Assembly: GCA_964347615.1 (NCBI GenBank)
Contig: CAYFZO010000002.1
Span: 70,167-134,166 of the forward strand
Direction of reading: 5' to 3'
DNA: 64,000 nucleotides
From: CAYFZO01 sp964347615
GTDB taxonomy: Bacteria; Pseudomonadota; Gammaproteobacteria; Poriferisulfidales; Oxydemutatoraceae
The translations under genes and the position numbers were made by a program. Positions 1-8,931 of this stretch are shown here, one piece after another; the first letter of the stretch is position 1, and each line of letters opens with the position of its first letter. The notes under the pieces were generated by a model, which was given only the letters and a program-made list of their open reading frames with translations, was not told where the DNA came from and made no database searches.

Positions 1-1013
1 TAAATGAAACTGAACGACTGGTCGAAACCGACCGCCTCGACCAAGTCCATCGTCTTCTGAAAGTCCTCGTCGGTCTCGCCGGGAAAACCGACGATGAAAT
101 CCGACGACACCGATATTTCCGGCCTGAGCTCGCGCAGCTTACGGATGATGGATTTGTATTCGAGCGCGGTGTAGCCGCGTTTCATCGCCGCGAGCACCCG
201 GTCTGAGCCGCTTTGCACCGGCAGGTGCAGGTGGTCGGGCAGCTGCGGCACGTCGGCGTACGCCTCGATCAGCTCGGGCGTGAACTCGATCGGATGCGAG
301 GAGGTGTAACGGATGCGCTCGACGCCGTCGAGCGCGGCGACGTAGTACAGCAACAACGCAAAGTCCACCGGCGTACCGTCCTCGGAGACGCTGCGGTAAG
401 CGTTGACGTTCTGCCCGAGCAAGGTCACTTCCCTGACCCCGCCGGCGGTGAGCCGCCGGATTTCCTGCAGGACGCCGGCGACCGGACGGCTGACTTCCTC
501 GCCACGGGTGTACGGCACGACGCAGAACGAGCAGTATTTGCTGCACCCTTCCATGATCGAGACGAACGCGGTCGGCCCGGTGACCCGCGGTTCGGGCAGG
601 CGGTCGAACTTCTCGACCTGCGGAAACGAGACGTCAACGAGGCGTTTCTTGCCCGCCACCGCCTCGTCGAACAAGCGCGGCAGACGGTGCAGGGTCTGCG
701 GGCCGAACACGATGTCCACGCACGGCGCGCGCTCCTGCAAAGCCTTGCCCTCCTGGCTTGCGACGCAGCCGCCGACGCCGATGACCGTGCCCGGCTTGGC
801 GGATTTCAGCGCTTTCCAGCGCCCGAGTTCGGAGAACACCTTCTCCTGGGCTTTCTCGCGCACCGAGCAGGTGTTCAGCAACAGCAGGTCGGCCTCCTCG
901 GGCGTCTTCGCTTCGGTCATGCCATGTGATTTGCGCAGCACGTCGAACATCTTGTCCGAGTCGTACTCGTTCATCTGGCAGCCGTACGTCTTGATGTGAA
1001 CCTTTTTGCTCAT
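1..1013 (-). CDS. miaB: MiaB, tRNA-2-methylthio-N6-dimethylallyladenosine synthase (3' end cut by window)
   Basis: Radical-SAM methylthiotransferase that adds the 2-methylthio group to i6A37 of tRNAs reading UNN codons. About 337 residues are visible, starting MSKKVHIKTYGCQMN. The N-terminal domain shows the three cluster cysteines in YGCQMN, NTCSV and GGCVA. The radical-SAM core has CxxxCxxC in EGCSKYCSFC followed by VVPYTRG. The family is about 440-470 residues, so the rest of the core and the C-terminal TRAM domain lie beyond base 1. The ATG at 1013 gives the canonical N-terminus. Identification is firm; the C-terminus cannot be seen. Confidence 0.95.
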   Translation of the reverse strand, partial: MSKKVHIKTYGCQMNEYDSDKMFDVLRKSHGMTEAKTPEEADLLLLNTCSVREKAQEKVFSELGRWKALKSAKPGTVIGVGGCVASQEGKALQERAPCVDIVFGPQTLHRLPRLFDEAVAGKKRLVDVSFPQVEKFDRLPEPRVTGPTAFVSIMEGCSKYCSFCVVPYTRGEEVSRPVAGVLQEIRRLTAGGVREVTLLGQNVNAYRSVSEDGTPVDFALLLYYVAALDGVERIRYTSSHPIEFTPELIEAYADVPQLPDHLHLPVQSGSDRVLAAMKRGYTALEYKSIIRKLRELRPEISVSSDFIVGFPGETDEDFQKTMDLVEAVGFDQSFSFI

Positions 1014-1067
1014 GCCGTTTTCCGCAAGCCTTCGGGCATTGCTTGCAGCGACCGTCGATTATACAGC

Positions 1068-1121
1068 GTCCCCGGGACCCTCCCCGGGAACTCCCCCGGG
1101 AATCCCCCTGGGAACCTCGGG
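1068..1121. repeat. GC-rich minisatellite, 11-12 bp unit
   Basis: Four to five imperfect head-to-tail copies of a unit close to TCCCCGGGAAC lie between the miaB start and the end of the receptor gene. Each copy is partly palindromic (CCCCGGG), so the stretch could form alternative hairpins. No coding function is visible. Confidence 0.75.
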
Positions 1122-1159
1122 CGTCAGACTTGCACACGTGACAACCCTCCCCGCCGACG

Positions 1160-3421
1160 TCAGAACTTCAGACGAAGACCCGCGGTCGCGGTGCGGTCCT
1201 TGTTCGGCCGCGCGCCGTACGGATGACGCGCCACGACGTCGTCCTCGTCGGTGAGGTTCTCGACGCGACCGAAAATCTCGACCTTGTCGGTGAACCGATA
1301 GTTGGCCGCCAGATCCAGGGTCCAAGTCTCGTCGGTGCGCTCGAACCTGCCGCACGACGCGCGTACGCACACTTCGTCGACGTAGTTGGCGCTCAGATAA
1401 GCCGCCCAATCCGCCTTCTCGATCCCGACCGACGCGCGCATCTGATGCTCCGGGACGTAGGGAATCGGGTCACCCTTGCTCACGTCGCCGAAGAAGTCGG
1501 TGTCGGCAACGTCGGAATCGAACTCAGCGTCCATATAGGTATAGCTCAGCGAAAACGGCGTATTGAAGCCGCGGTCCGGCGTCAAGTCGAGCGTGAACAA
1601 CGCCTCGACCCCCTCGACCGTCGCGGCGTCGCCGTTGAACGCGTCGCCCGCCTCGCAGTCGGAACCCGACGACGAAGTGCATTCGCCGAGAATGTTGTCG
1701 TAGTCGCTGACGAAACCGATGACCTCACCGCGCAGGTTGGCGCCCGCGTAGCGGAATCCGAACTCGTAGTTGATCGCGTCCTCCTCGTCCACGCCGGGCG
1801 CGTTGCTCGGCGCGGTGAACCCCTTGTGCACGCCGGCGAGCAAGGTCCACTCGTCGCTCAAACGATAGAGCACGCCCAAGCCCGGCAGCCAAACGCTGGT
1901 ATGGTTCCTGCGGCTGTCCCGAAACACCCGAGCGGCGCCGTCGGAGTAGCGGGTCCGTTTCTGAGAGATATCCTCGTAGCGCACCCCCGGACTGAACGTC
2001 CAGTTGCCCCAATCTATGCTGTCGTAAACGTGTATCGCGACGGCTTCGGCCTCCTGCACGCGATTGCCGGCGTTGCCGAGCTCGCCGAGGTCGTCGAGCA
2101 CCAGTTCACCGTTTTCCTGGTGGTAGGTACTGTTGCGTTGCAGCCGGTCCTCTTCGTCCTCGTGGTAGCGTACGCCGACCTCCAAGTCGTGGTGCATCGC
2201 ACCGAGCTCGCCTTGCCAGTTGAAACCCAGCTGCACGCCGCGCGAGTAGTACTCACGCGCGTTCGAGCGCAGTTGGATGCTGCCGTCGGCGGTGTCCATC
2301 GTGCCGTCGAGGATGGCCTGCAACTCCGCCGGGGTAAGCCCCTCGTGGTCTTCACCTTTGTTGATCGCCTGGATGATGCTGAACCAGCTGGTGCGGTCGA
2401 AATCCTCGGCGTTCATGCTGCCGTCCGCGTCCAGCCCCTCGGTCTTGAACCAAGTGCGCTCGTGCTCGTTGTCGTAGGCGGTGACCGAAAAGCTCATCTC
2501 GTCGCTCAAGTCGAACTGGTAGCTGAGAATGTACTGATGGTGCTCGGTCTTGATGTTGTCGAGCGAAGACACGCCGTAGCGACGGTAGGAATCGGCGTCG
2601 AAGTCGGCGTCGGTCAGGCCGAGATAACTTTGATCCGAATCCTGGTCGGCGTACTGAAACTTGAAATTGACGCGGTGGCGTTCGTCGGGCGACTGATACC
2701 CCAGCTTGAACGTGTAGTCGTCCACGCTCAATCCGGTGTCAACGCCGCTGCGGTCTACGTGCTGGAAGCCGTCGGAACCCCATTGGTGGGTTTCGAGCAG
2801 GAAACTGAAGCCGTTGTGCAGCCCGCCGCCGTAGTAGCCGTGGGCGCGACGGGTCGCGTCCTCGCCGCCCTCGGCGAGCAGCGTGCCGCCCGACTTCTCG
2901 GGGATCGGCGTCGAGATCATGTTCAACGCGCCGCCGATGGTGTACGGCCCCTGCGTAATCGCCGCCGGGCCTTTCAACACCTCGAACGCGTACATGCGTC
3001 CCGGCGTCGGGAAGTAATAAGCCGCCGGCGCGGAATACGGCGCCGGCGCAATCAACACGTTGTCCTCCAACAACGTGATGCGCCCGCTGCGCTCGGTCGC
3101 AACGCCGCGGATACTGATGTTGGGACGCAAGCCGTAACCATCTTCAACCTGAACCGACACGCCGGGCACCTCGCGCACGATGCGCTGGATATCGGAATAG
3201 AAAAACTTCTCCAACTCCTCAGGACCGATGAAATAAGCCGACCCCGGAATCTCCTCGACGCGATGCTGGCTGCCGAGAATGACGATCTTCTCGTCCAGCT
3301 CGGTCCCGGCGACACCGATAACCGGCGCCGCGACACAAGCCAGTAAAACCAACCCGCCGACCGACAACGGCCTGAAACGTCGGTGCGGCCACCGCTGCGC
3401 GGACTCTGCGAACAAGAACAT
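1160..3421 (-). CDS. TonB-dependent outer-membrane receptor (FecA / siderophore type)
   Basis: 753 residues. A hydrophobic N-terminal segment (about residues 22-40) fits a signal peptide. The plug domain (about 50-175) contains IPGSAYFIG, VPGVSVQ, NISIRGV and FEVLKGPAA, followed by a beta-barrel ending in LRLKF with the terminal aromatic typical of outer-membrane proteins. The plug most resembles FecA-type ferric-citrate/siderophore receptors; the actual ligand cannot be read from sequence. No FecR/FecI-type regulator sits beside it. A strong Fur-box match lies 55-75 bp upstream, so iron repression is likely. It stands alone, transcribed toward miaB. Confidence 0.88.
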   Translation of the reverse strand: MFLFAESAQRWPHRRFRPLSVGGLVLLACVAAPVIGVAGTELDEKIVILGSQHRVEEIPGSAYFIGPEELEKFFYSDIQRIVREVPGVSVQVEDGYGLRPNISIRGVATERSGRITLLEDNVLIAPAPYSAPAAYYFPTPGRMYAFEVLKGPAAITQGPYTIGGALNMISTPIPEKSGGTLLAEGGEDATRRAHGYYGGGLHNGFSFLLETHQWGSDGFQHVDRSGVDTGLSVDDYTFKLGYQSPDERHRVNFKFQYADQDSDQSYLGLTDADFDADSYRRYGVSSLDNIKTEHHQYILSYQFDLSDEMSFSVTAYDNEHERTWFKTEGLDADGSMNAEDFDRTSWFSIIQAINKGEDHEGLTPAELQAILDGTMDTADGSIQLRSNAREYYSRGVQLGFNWQGELGAMHHDLEVGVRYHEDEEDRLQRNSTYHQENGELVLDDLGELGNAGNRVQEAEAVAIHVYDSIDWGNWTFSPGVRYEDISQKRTRYSDGAARVFRDSRRNHTSVWLPGLGVLYRLSDEWTLLAGVHKGFTAPSNAPGVDEEDAINYEFGFRYAGANLRGEVIGFVSDYDNILGECTSSSGSDCEAGDAFNGDAATVEGVEALFTLDLTPDRGFNTPFSLSYTYMDAEFDSDVADTDFFGDVSKGDPIPYVPEHQMRASVGIEKADWAAYLSANYVDEVCVRASCGRFERTDETWTLDLAANYRFTDKVEIFGRVENLTDEDDVVARHPYGARPNKDRTATAGLRLKF

Positions 3422-3475
3422 GGGCTTTTCTCCTTTAATAAATGAGTGTTCGCGCTAGCCTACACAAATGCGATA

Positions 3476-3494
3476 GGTAATGCAAATCATTATT
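3476..3494 (-). promoter_or_regulatory. Fur box upstream of the TonB receptor
   Basis: GGTAATGCAAATCATTATT matches the 19-bp Fur consensus GATAATGATAATCATTATC at 15 of 19 positions. It lies in an AT-rich island (about 3470-3510) within otherwise GC-rich DNA and just upstream of the receptor start at 3421, where a repressor site is expected. Confidence 0.7.
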
Positions 3495-3909
3495 ATTTAT
3501 ATTATAGAGAAAACCCGCGCCAATCGGCGCCTGCCGAACACAACCTCTTGAAATTACAAGGAAATCAGGGAGATGACCGGGAGCTTATGAAAGCGTAAAA
3601 CCGCGGCGCGAAACCGGGCAGCCCCGACGGACAAGGGAACTATATTAAAGAAGAGTTGACGAGCAACCCTCAGATCAATCCGACGCTTCATCACCCGACC
3701 AACATCGCCAGCTCCATGTCCAGCTGCCTCGTTCCTGGAGGCCGACCCGCCAGATACGGGCAGGCGTCATCAATCTGCCTCATTATTATTGAGGCGAGAG
3801 GCAGGCGCAGCCCGTCTTGTCAACTGATGTATAGAAGTCCCACGGATAACCCCGCCAAGCAAGCTCGGGAAAGCTGACGAAAAGCCCGCCGCCCAACGAG
3901 GCGCGTCCG
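3495..3909. other. Intergenic region between receptor and wbpM-like gene
   Basis: No convincing gene. The short open frames on both strands lack ribosome sites and recognisable products. One small perfect hairpin is present (GCCTCA, 7-nt loop, TGAGGC at 3777-3795). It has no T-run, so it is not a convincing terminator. Confidence 0.5.
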
Positions 3910-5775
3910 TCACGAATCGCCGCGGGACGCCGCCGCTTCCCGGACCAAGGCCTCGACCTCGCCGCTGCGTCTGGTGTCGGCGGCCTGCTCGATCTTGTCG
4001 AGCAACGCCTCCAACGCCGACCACTGCGGCGGCGCGTTCTGCAGCCACAGGATTTTCGGATGGCCGGTCTCCAGGACGTTGCTGCCGGTCAGCAACTCCT
4101 CGTTCAACTTCTCGCCGGGCCTGAGCCCGGTGTAGTGAATCTCGACGTCGCCCATCGGGCGGTCTTCGCTTTTGACGCTCAACCCGCTGAGGTGGATCAT
4201 CTTGCGCGCGAGCTCGCCGATGTTGACCGGCTCGCCCATGTCGAGCACGAAAATCTCCCCGCCTTTCGCCATCGCCCCCGCCTGTATGACCAGCTCGACC
4301 GCTTCGTTGACCGTCATGAAGTAGCGCGTCGCGGCAGGGTCGGTGACGGTCAACGCCTTGCGTTCGGCGATTTGCTGGCGAAACAAAGGCACGACCGACC
4401 CCGACGAGTCGAGCACGTTGCCGAAACGCACGACGCTGAAGCGGGTCTTCCCCGCCCCCGACGAAGCCAAGCCTTGCAGGATCATCTCGGCGAGCCGCTT
4501 GCTCGCCCCCATCACGCTGGTCGGACGCACCGCCTTGTCGGTCGAGATCAGAACGAACGTCGCGACCCCGGCCTTGACCGCGGCCTCGGCGACGACGCGC
4601 GTGCCGAGCGCGTTGTTGCGTACGCCCTCGACGACGTTGCCCTCAACGATCGGCACGTGCTTGTAGGCCGCGGCGTGATAGAGCGTCTCGATCGAACCTT
4701 CGCGCAACACCGCCTCGATCAGGTTACGGTCGAGCACCGAACCCAGCACCGCCGTCAACGAATCCCCGCCGCCGTGCTCGCGCAGACGCCGCTCGATCTC
4801 GTACAGGGCGCTCTCCGACTGCTCCAGGACGACCAGCCGACGCGGGCCCAAATCAAGCACCTGGCGGCACAGCTCCGAACCGATCGAACCGCCGGCGCCG
4901 GTCACCAATACGTTGCGTCCCTTGACGTCGGCCTCGAGCGACGCACGTTGCGGCGGCACCGGGTCGCGCCCGAGCAAGTCCTCGGCGTCCACCTGCCGGA
5001 AGTCGGCGAAGTCCACCTTGCCCTGAGCCAGCTCCGACACCAGCGGCATCAGACGCACCCGCACCGAATACGGCTCGAGCTTGTTCACCAAGCGACTGCG
5101 TTCCTCGTGCGAACGCGCCGGGATCGCAATCAACACTTCCTTGACGCCGTAGCGGTCGCGAATCTTTTCGAAGCCCTCCAGCGGATGCACGCGCAAGCCC
5201 GCGACGTGGCTTCCCTGCAGACTCGGCGCGTCGTCGAGAAACGCGACCGGCGACACTTCGGCGCTGTGCTGCAACGCGGTCGCCAACTGCACCCCGGAAG
5301 AACCCGCACCGTAAATCACGATGCGCTCGCCGGCGGTGTGCCGCAAAAGCCAGCTCGCGACAAGACGTCCGACGCCGACCAGGGCTAACACCAGCAACCC
5401 ATAAATGAACACGACTGAACGCGGCAAGTCGGGAAACCGCAACAGCAAGGCAACCGATACCCACGCGAGCACCGCAACGATCACCCCTTTCGCTACCATC
5501 CACAGAACCTGAAACCCGACGTGGCGCACCACCACCCGATACAAACCGAGATACGCGAAAAACGGCAAGGCCAACACCGGCGCCGCGACGAACAACGGCC
5601 ACCACTTGCCGGTCACCGCAACCGGTTCGCCGAGACGTAGCCAGAAAGCGAGCCACAACGACAACGGCACGACCACCAGGTCGAACACGACGGCGAGGAA
5701 CACTTTCCATCCGCCCGGCAACTCGAGCAGCCACTCGACCGCCGCCGCCGCGGCATTCCTGACAAGCTTGGCCAT
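3910..5775 (-). CDS. Membrane-bound nucleotide-sugar 4,6-dehydratase (WbpM/PglF/CapD family)
   Basis: 621 residues from the ATG at 5775, four bases after the stop of the upstream gene; the longer frame from 5859 would overlap that gene and adds arginine-rich residues unlike the family. Four N-terminal transmembrane segments (about residues 18-135) precede a CoA-binding-like domain and a C-terminal SDR domain. The SDR part has VTGAGGSIGSE, AAYKHVPIVE and STDKAVRPTSVMGASKR, the Ser/Met/Lys-type active site of UDP-GlcNAc C6-dehydratases. Known relatives make the UDP-4-keto-6-deoxy sugar used for QuiNAc/FucNAc in O-antigen. Adjacency to a WbpL-type transferase supports that role. Confidence 0.9.
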   Translation of the reverse strand: MAKLVRNAAAAAVEWLLELPGGWKVFLAVVFDLVVVPLSLWLAFWLRLGEPVAVTGKWWPLFVAAPVLALPFFAYLGLYRVVVRHVGFQVLWMVAKGVIVAVLAWVSVALLLRFPDLPRSVVFIYGLLVLALVGVGRLVASWLLRHTAGERIVIYGAGSSGVQLATALQHSAEVSPVAFLDDAPSLQGSHVAGLRVHPLEGFEKIRDRYGVKEVLIAIPARSHEERSRLVNKLEPYSVRVRLMPLVSELAQGKVDFADFRQVDAEDLLGRDPVPPQRASLEADVKGRNVLVTGAGGSIGSELCRQVLDLGPRRLVVLEQSESALYEIERRLREHGGGDSLTAVLGSVLDRNLIEAVLREGSIETLYHAAAYKHVPIVEGNVVEGVRNNALGTRVVAEAAVKAGVATFVLISTDKAVRPTSVMGASKRLAEMILQGLASSGAGKTRFSVVRFGNVLDSSGSVVPLFRQQIAERKALTVTDPAATRYFMTVNEAVELVIQAGAMAKGGEIFVLDMGEPVNIGELARKMIHLSGLSVKSEDRPMGDVEIHYTGLRPGEKLNEELLTGSNVLETGHPKILWLQNAPPQWSALEALLDKIEQAADTRRSGEVEALVREAAASRGDS

Positions 5776-5779
5776 CACG

Positions 5780-6853
5780 TTACGAAGAGGCGGTGTGGCG
5801 CGCGGTGAACAACACCGACGCCACCAACGGCGCGAGCGCGACGCCCGCCAACGCCGCACTCCATACGGGCCACAACGCCGCGGCGACCGCCAGCGGCGTC
5901 AGCCAGAACAAGTTGATCGCCCCAATCGCCAGCGAGACGGTGCGGTGCGCGTTCGCCCGCGCCTGCTCGGGCGACAACATCACCCCCTCGGCCTTTTGCA
6001 AACTGCGCGACAACCTTTGATACGCATGTCGGCGATGCGCGTGCGACAAACGCTCGCGGGCGACGACGCGCAACACCAGGGTCACGGTCGAATCGGTGAA
6101 GAACACGCCGAACAGGATCAGCCAGCACCACACGTTGACCCCGACCATCTCGCCCGGCCCCGAGGTCACCAACGCGAACTGCGCCAGCAGGAAACCCAGA
6201 AACCCGCTCGCCGCGTCGCCCATGAAAATCTTCGCCGGCGGCCAGTTCCAAAGCAGGAAACCCGCGACCGCCGCCGCCAGCAACCACAAGTAAGGCGCCA
6301 ACACGTGGCCCGGGGCCGCGACCGCAAGCAAGATCCACGCGCCGATCGCCATCGTCACCGCCTCGACCGCCGCGATGCCGTCTATGCCGTCCATGAAATT
6401 GAAAAAGTTAAGGCACCACACCATCGCAATCGCCGCCAGCGGCCAACCCAACCAAGCCAAGTCAATCATCCACGGCCCCAGCGGAACGTCGGGCACGCCG
6501 AAATACACGACGCAGACGAACGCCGCCGCGAAATGCGCCGCAATCCGAAACGACGGCGATAACGAACGACGGTCGTCAAGCCAGCCGACAACCGCGACCA
6601 CCAAAGCGGTCAACCCGATCACCGAAGCGTCGAGCGCCTCCATCGCGGTCGGCATCGACCATACCGACAACGCCGCCGCGACGACAAAAAACACGATGAT
6701 GATCGCCACGCCGCCTCCGCGAGGCGTCGGCTTGAGGTGCGAACTGCGGGCGTTCGGGACGTCAAGCACCCGATGCTTCAGCGCGTAATCGCGGGCGACG
6801 CCGACGCCGAACACCGACAACAGGAACGAAACGACGGCAAGTATGAAAAGCAT
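5780..6853 (-). CDS. Polyprenyl-phosphate sugar-1-phosphate transferase (WbpL/WecA, MraY superfamily)
   Basis: 357 residues, a polytopic membrane protein with about ten hydrophobic segments. Signature motifs are SSHLKPTPRGGG near the N-terminus, NFFNFMDGIDGIA (metal/substrate-binding DG.DG loop), KIFMGDAASGFLG, and the cytoplasmic histidine motif HAHRRHAYQR. The family transfers a HexNAc-1-phosphate to undecaprenyl phosphate, starting O-antigen or capsule synthesis at the inner membrane. It lies directly upstream of the dehydratase with a 4-bp gap, an operon arrangement as in WbpL-WbpM loci. Which sugar it uses (QuiNAc, FucNAc or GlcNAc) cannot be decided. Confidence 0.9.
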   Translation of the reverse strand: MLFILAVVSFLLSVFGVGVARDYALKHRVLDVPNARSSHLKPTPRGGGVAIIIVFFVVAAALSVWSMPTAMEALDASVIGLTALVVAVVGWLDDRRSLSPSFRIAAHFAAAFVCVVYFGVPDVPLGPWMIDLAWLGWPLAAIAMVWCLNFFNFMDGIDGIAAVEAVTMAIGAWILLAVAAPGHVLAPYLWLLAAAVAGFLLWNWPPAKIFMGDAASGFLGFLLAQFALVTSGPGEMVGVNVWCWLILFGVFFTDSTVTLVLRVVARERLSHAHRRHAYQRLSRSLQKAEGVMLSPEQARANAHRTVSLAIGAINLFWLTPLAVAAALWPVWSAALAGVALAPLVASVLFTARHTASS

Positions 6854-6961
6854 GATGAGGGCGAATGAAGCGTGTTCCTTATGAATAACCGGCGCCGGCT
6901 GCCGGGGAGCGGAGAATCAAGCTCGAAGCGCAACCCGGCCGACACATTATATTAAAGGCTC

Positions 6962-7720
6962 TCACGCATCTTCGGAAACCGAGCGTTTGCGGCGGCGATC
7001 CGGCAGAAACTCCTCGTATATTTCCGGGTCCGGGTCCAACTCGACCACCTTGCCGTCGATCCAAGTCACCACCTTGGTTTCGGTCAGATAGGCGATAAAG
7101 TGGGCACGTCTGTAAGCGCGACGGAGCGCCGCCAAGACACGCTCCTGATCCAAACCTTCCGGCTCGTCCTGTTTTTGTTCGGACACTTTTTTCACTGCTG
7201 CTTCGTTTTTCCCTCTCTCCAGCACGGTCGGCGCTCGCCCGGCGTTGTCATACAGAGTCCAATCGTCAACGCAACGGCGATAGATTGCCTTGAAGTTTCC
7301 CAAGCCGCTTGCGAAACGGTGACGTATCACTTCTCCGGGAACGTCGTGCCCGCCTTGCCGCACCCTGAATTCTACCCGCCGGATCGCCTCTTCGGGAGCC
7401 GGAAGCAACAGGAATATCAGACTGACGCGGTATCCGTTCTCGCGCCATCCGTGAATCCGACGGATATAACCCCGCCCCGACAACGTCGTCTCAAACGCGA
7501 AGTTCCTGCCGGCGCGGGCGTGACCGTCAATATCCTGCAACAGCAACCGCCCGGCGCGGAAACCCGAAGCACCCGACTGGAACGGAGACAAGCCCGCCGA
7601 AATCAAGTCCGCATTGACAAAGATCAAGCAATCCTTTTCGCGAGGCAGATACTCCCGGGCGAAAGTCGTCTTGCCGGCGCCGTTCGGCCCGGCGATGATG
7701 ATGATTTTCTTGGTTGGCAT
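6962..7720 (-). CDS. Zeta-toxin-family P-loop kinase
   Basis: 252 residues from the ATG at 7720, which has GAGAGG about 8 nt upstream; the longer frame to 7774 lacks such a site. Walker A is GPNGAGKTT at the N-terminus, then FVNADLI and FAFETTLSGRGY, followed by RVEFRVRQGGHDVP, all hallmarks of chromosomal zeta-like kinases. Zeta toxins phosphorylate UDP-N-acetyl sugars and are normally held by an epsilon antitoxin. No epsilon-like gene is adjacent, so its target and whether it is a toxin are open. It marks the left edge of the accessory region, just upstream of wbpL-like. Confidence 0.85.
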   Translation of the reverse strand: MPTKKIIIIAGPNGAGKTTFAREYLPREKDCLIFVNADLISAGLSPFQSGASGFRAGRLLLQDIDGHARAGRNFAFETTLSGRGYIRRIHGWRENGYRVSLIFLLLPAPEEAIRRVEFRVRQGGHDVPGEVIRHRFASGLGNFKAIYRRCVDDWTLYDNAGRAPTVLERGKNEAAVKKVSEQKQDEPEGLDQERVLAALRRAYRRAHFIAYLTETKVVTWIDGKVVELDPDPEIYEEFLPDRRRKRSVSEDA

Positions 7721-8038
7721 CGCGACCTCTCTGCAACGCCCTCGACAGCCGGCAAACCGCGCTTGAACCTGCACGGGCGGGCGATTTTATCACCCTGCTT
7801 GGCAGTAACCTGCCGTCGCGTACGCCAAGTGAGCAAGACAACGCTCGCAAAGGACGTTGTTAAGGGCATGGGTGCGATGCCGACGTCTCGCCGCGCCTAG
7901 CCGACTACGAGTTCTCCCACAACTACCAACACCCGCACCGGGTGCTGGCTTCGAGCATTCCAATGGAGTATCTTGAGCACCTCGGAATAGCTGTTTGAAA
8001 GAGAGGCCTTTTGTCTCATAATGTCCTGAACCCATACA
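7721..8038. other. Intergenic region at the left side of the accessory island
   Basis: About 320 bp between two divergent genes. The open frames here are GC-skewed shadows without ribosome sites. No repeat or tRNA attachment site was found. Confidence 0.5.
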
Positions 8039-8067
8039 TTGACGTAGAGCACGTACTCTCATACATT
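8039..8067 (+). promoter_or_regulatory. Sigma-70 promoter with embedded palindrome
   Basis: TTGACG at 8039-8044, a 17-bp spacer, then TACATT at 8062-8067. The spacer holds AGAGcACGTaCTCT (8046-8059), a 14-bp palindrome with one mismatched central pair. An operator between -35 and -10 implies repression; the encoded protein 34 bp downstream is a candidate autorepressor. Confidence 0.55.
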
Positions 8068-8100
8068 ATCCTGTTCTCGTATTTCCCTCAGGATGGGTCT

Positions 8101-8646
8101 ATGAAGAAAATAAGCATCAAAGAGACGACATTCGAACGTCTCCGCCGCCACGCAAAGCCGCTAGAGGACACCTCGGACACCGTTATCAACCGGGCACTGG
8201 ACGCGTTGGAGATGCGAGATGGAAACGCAGCACCCCCAGAGAGAGCAGACGATGAACGAAGAATAGACCCAAGCATGCTCCCAGACTTGAGATACACCAA
8301 GATCATCGATGCATCCGTTGACGGAAGCGATATAGCACGACCAGAATGGATTCGCTTGTTCGGCCGCATCGTCATCCTTGCCACGAAAAAGCTCCCTGAT
8401 CTTGAGAAAGTTAAGCAGCTATGTTCTGTGAAAATGGTCGAGGGATGGAAAAAGGATAAGGGCTATCATTATCTGGAAGAAATCGATAAATCAGTCCAGG
8501 GAAAGAGCGCGAACGCTACCTGCCAGTCAGTGGTAACAGCGGCGCAGGAACTCGGCATCTCCATTAACATCGGACTCCAGTGGAGGCGCAACAAAAAAGC
8601 GCCGCACCCTGGAGAACGAGCACGTTTGGTCATATCCGAATCTTAG
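8101..8646 (+). CDS. Hypothetical protein with ribbon-helix-helix-like N-terminus
   Basis: 181 residues from the ATG at 8101, preceded by AGGATGGG; the frame opens earlier (TTG 8011), but those codons overlap the promoter. Residues 1-38 (ISIKETTFERLRRHAKP, then a helix) resemble a SeqA/Arc-like ribbon-helix-helix dimerisation strand. The rest is basic and has YHYLEEIDKSVQGKSAN and a lysine/arginine-rich end. I do not recognise the C-terminal family. Base composition is less GC-rich than neighbours, and it is one of two plus-strand genes in an otherwise minus-strand island. DNA binding is inferred only. Confidence 0.6.
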   Translation: MKKISIKETTFERLRRHAKPLEDTSDTVINRALDALEMRDGNAAPPERADDERRIDPSMLPDLRYTKIIDASVDGSDIARPEWIRLFGRIVILATKKLPDLEKVKQLCSVKMVEGWKKDKGYHYLEEIDKSVQGKSANATCQSVVTAAQELGISINIGLQWRRNKKAPHPGERARLVISES

Positions 8647-8931
8647 CAGTCCGGCAACCGGACCAGGGCTGTGTGAAGCAAGGCTGGGAAAAATACGCGA
8701 GCCGATAATAAAACACCGAAAGAAGATGGAAAAGGCACGTTGATTCCGGATTATGAAACAGAAATCGATTACCTGAACTGCGAATCAATATCTCGAAACG
8801 CCCAGTGAGTATACTGTCTCATTAGAGGCCGCTTGATTCCCCGATGTCATAATGTACTGAGCCAGCCGCGCGGCAACTTGCTTGGTTGTTGAACTTCAGC
8901 TATCGTTGTCACCGGGAACCTTGGAGGCCCA
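8647..8931. other. Spacer with repeated leader motif
   Basis: No gene with a start was found. AGAGGCC (8824-8830) followed by TCATAATGTACTGAGCCA (8848-8865) resembles the leader ahead of the previous gene (AGAGGCC 8002-8008, TCATAATGTCCTGAACCC 8016-8033; 15 of 18 matches in the second element). Confidence 0.45.

Noticed and set aside
213..999. Long plus-strand open frames across miaB
   Set aside because: GC-rich antisense shadows of the clear miaB coding sequence; they have no ribosome site or family.
1223..3346. 707-codon plus-strand frame opposite the TonB receptor
   Set aside because: Composition is that of a complementary-frame shadow; the minus-strand receptor has motifs, a signal peptide and a Fur box.
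3777..3795. Terminator between receptor and wbpM-like gene
   Set aside because: Only a 6-bp stem and no T-run.
4060..5388. 442-codon plus-strand frame opposite the dehydratase
   Set aside because: Antisense shadow of a well-supported gene; rich in Arg/His/Gln as expected from high-GC complement.
8670..8807. Plus-strand frame with a LIPDYETEIDYL segment that might be an antitoxin tail
   Set aside because: No start codon and no clear family; resemblance is too slight.
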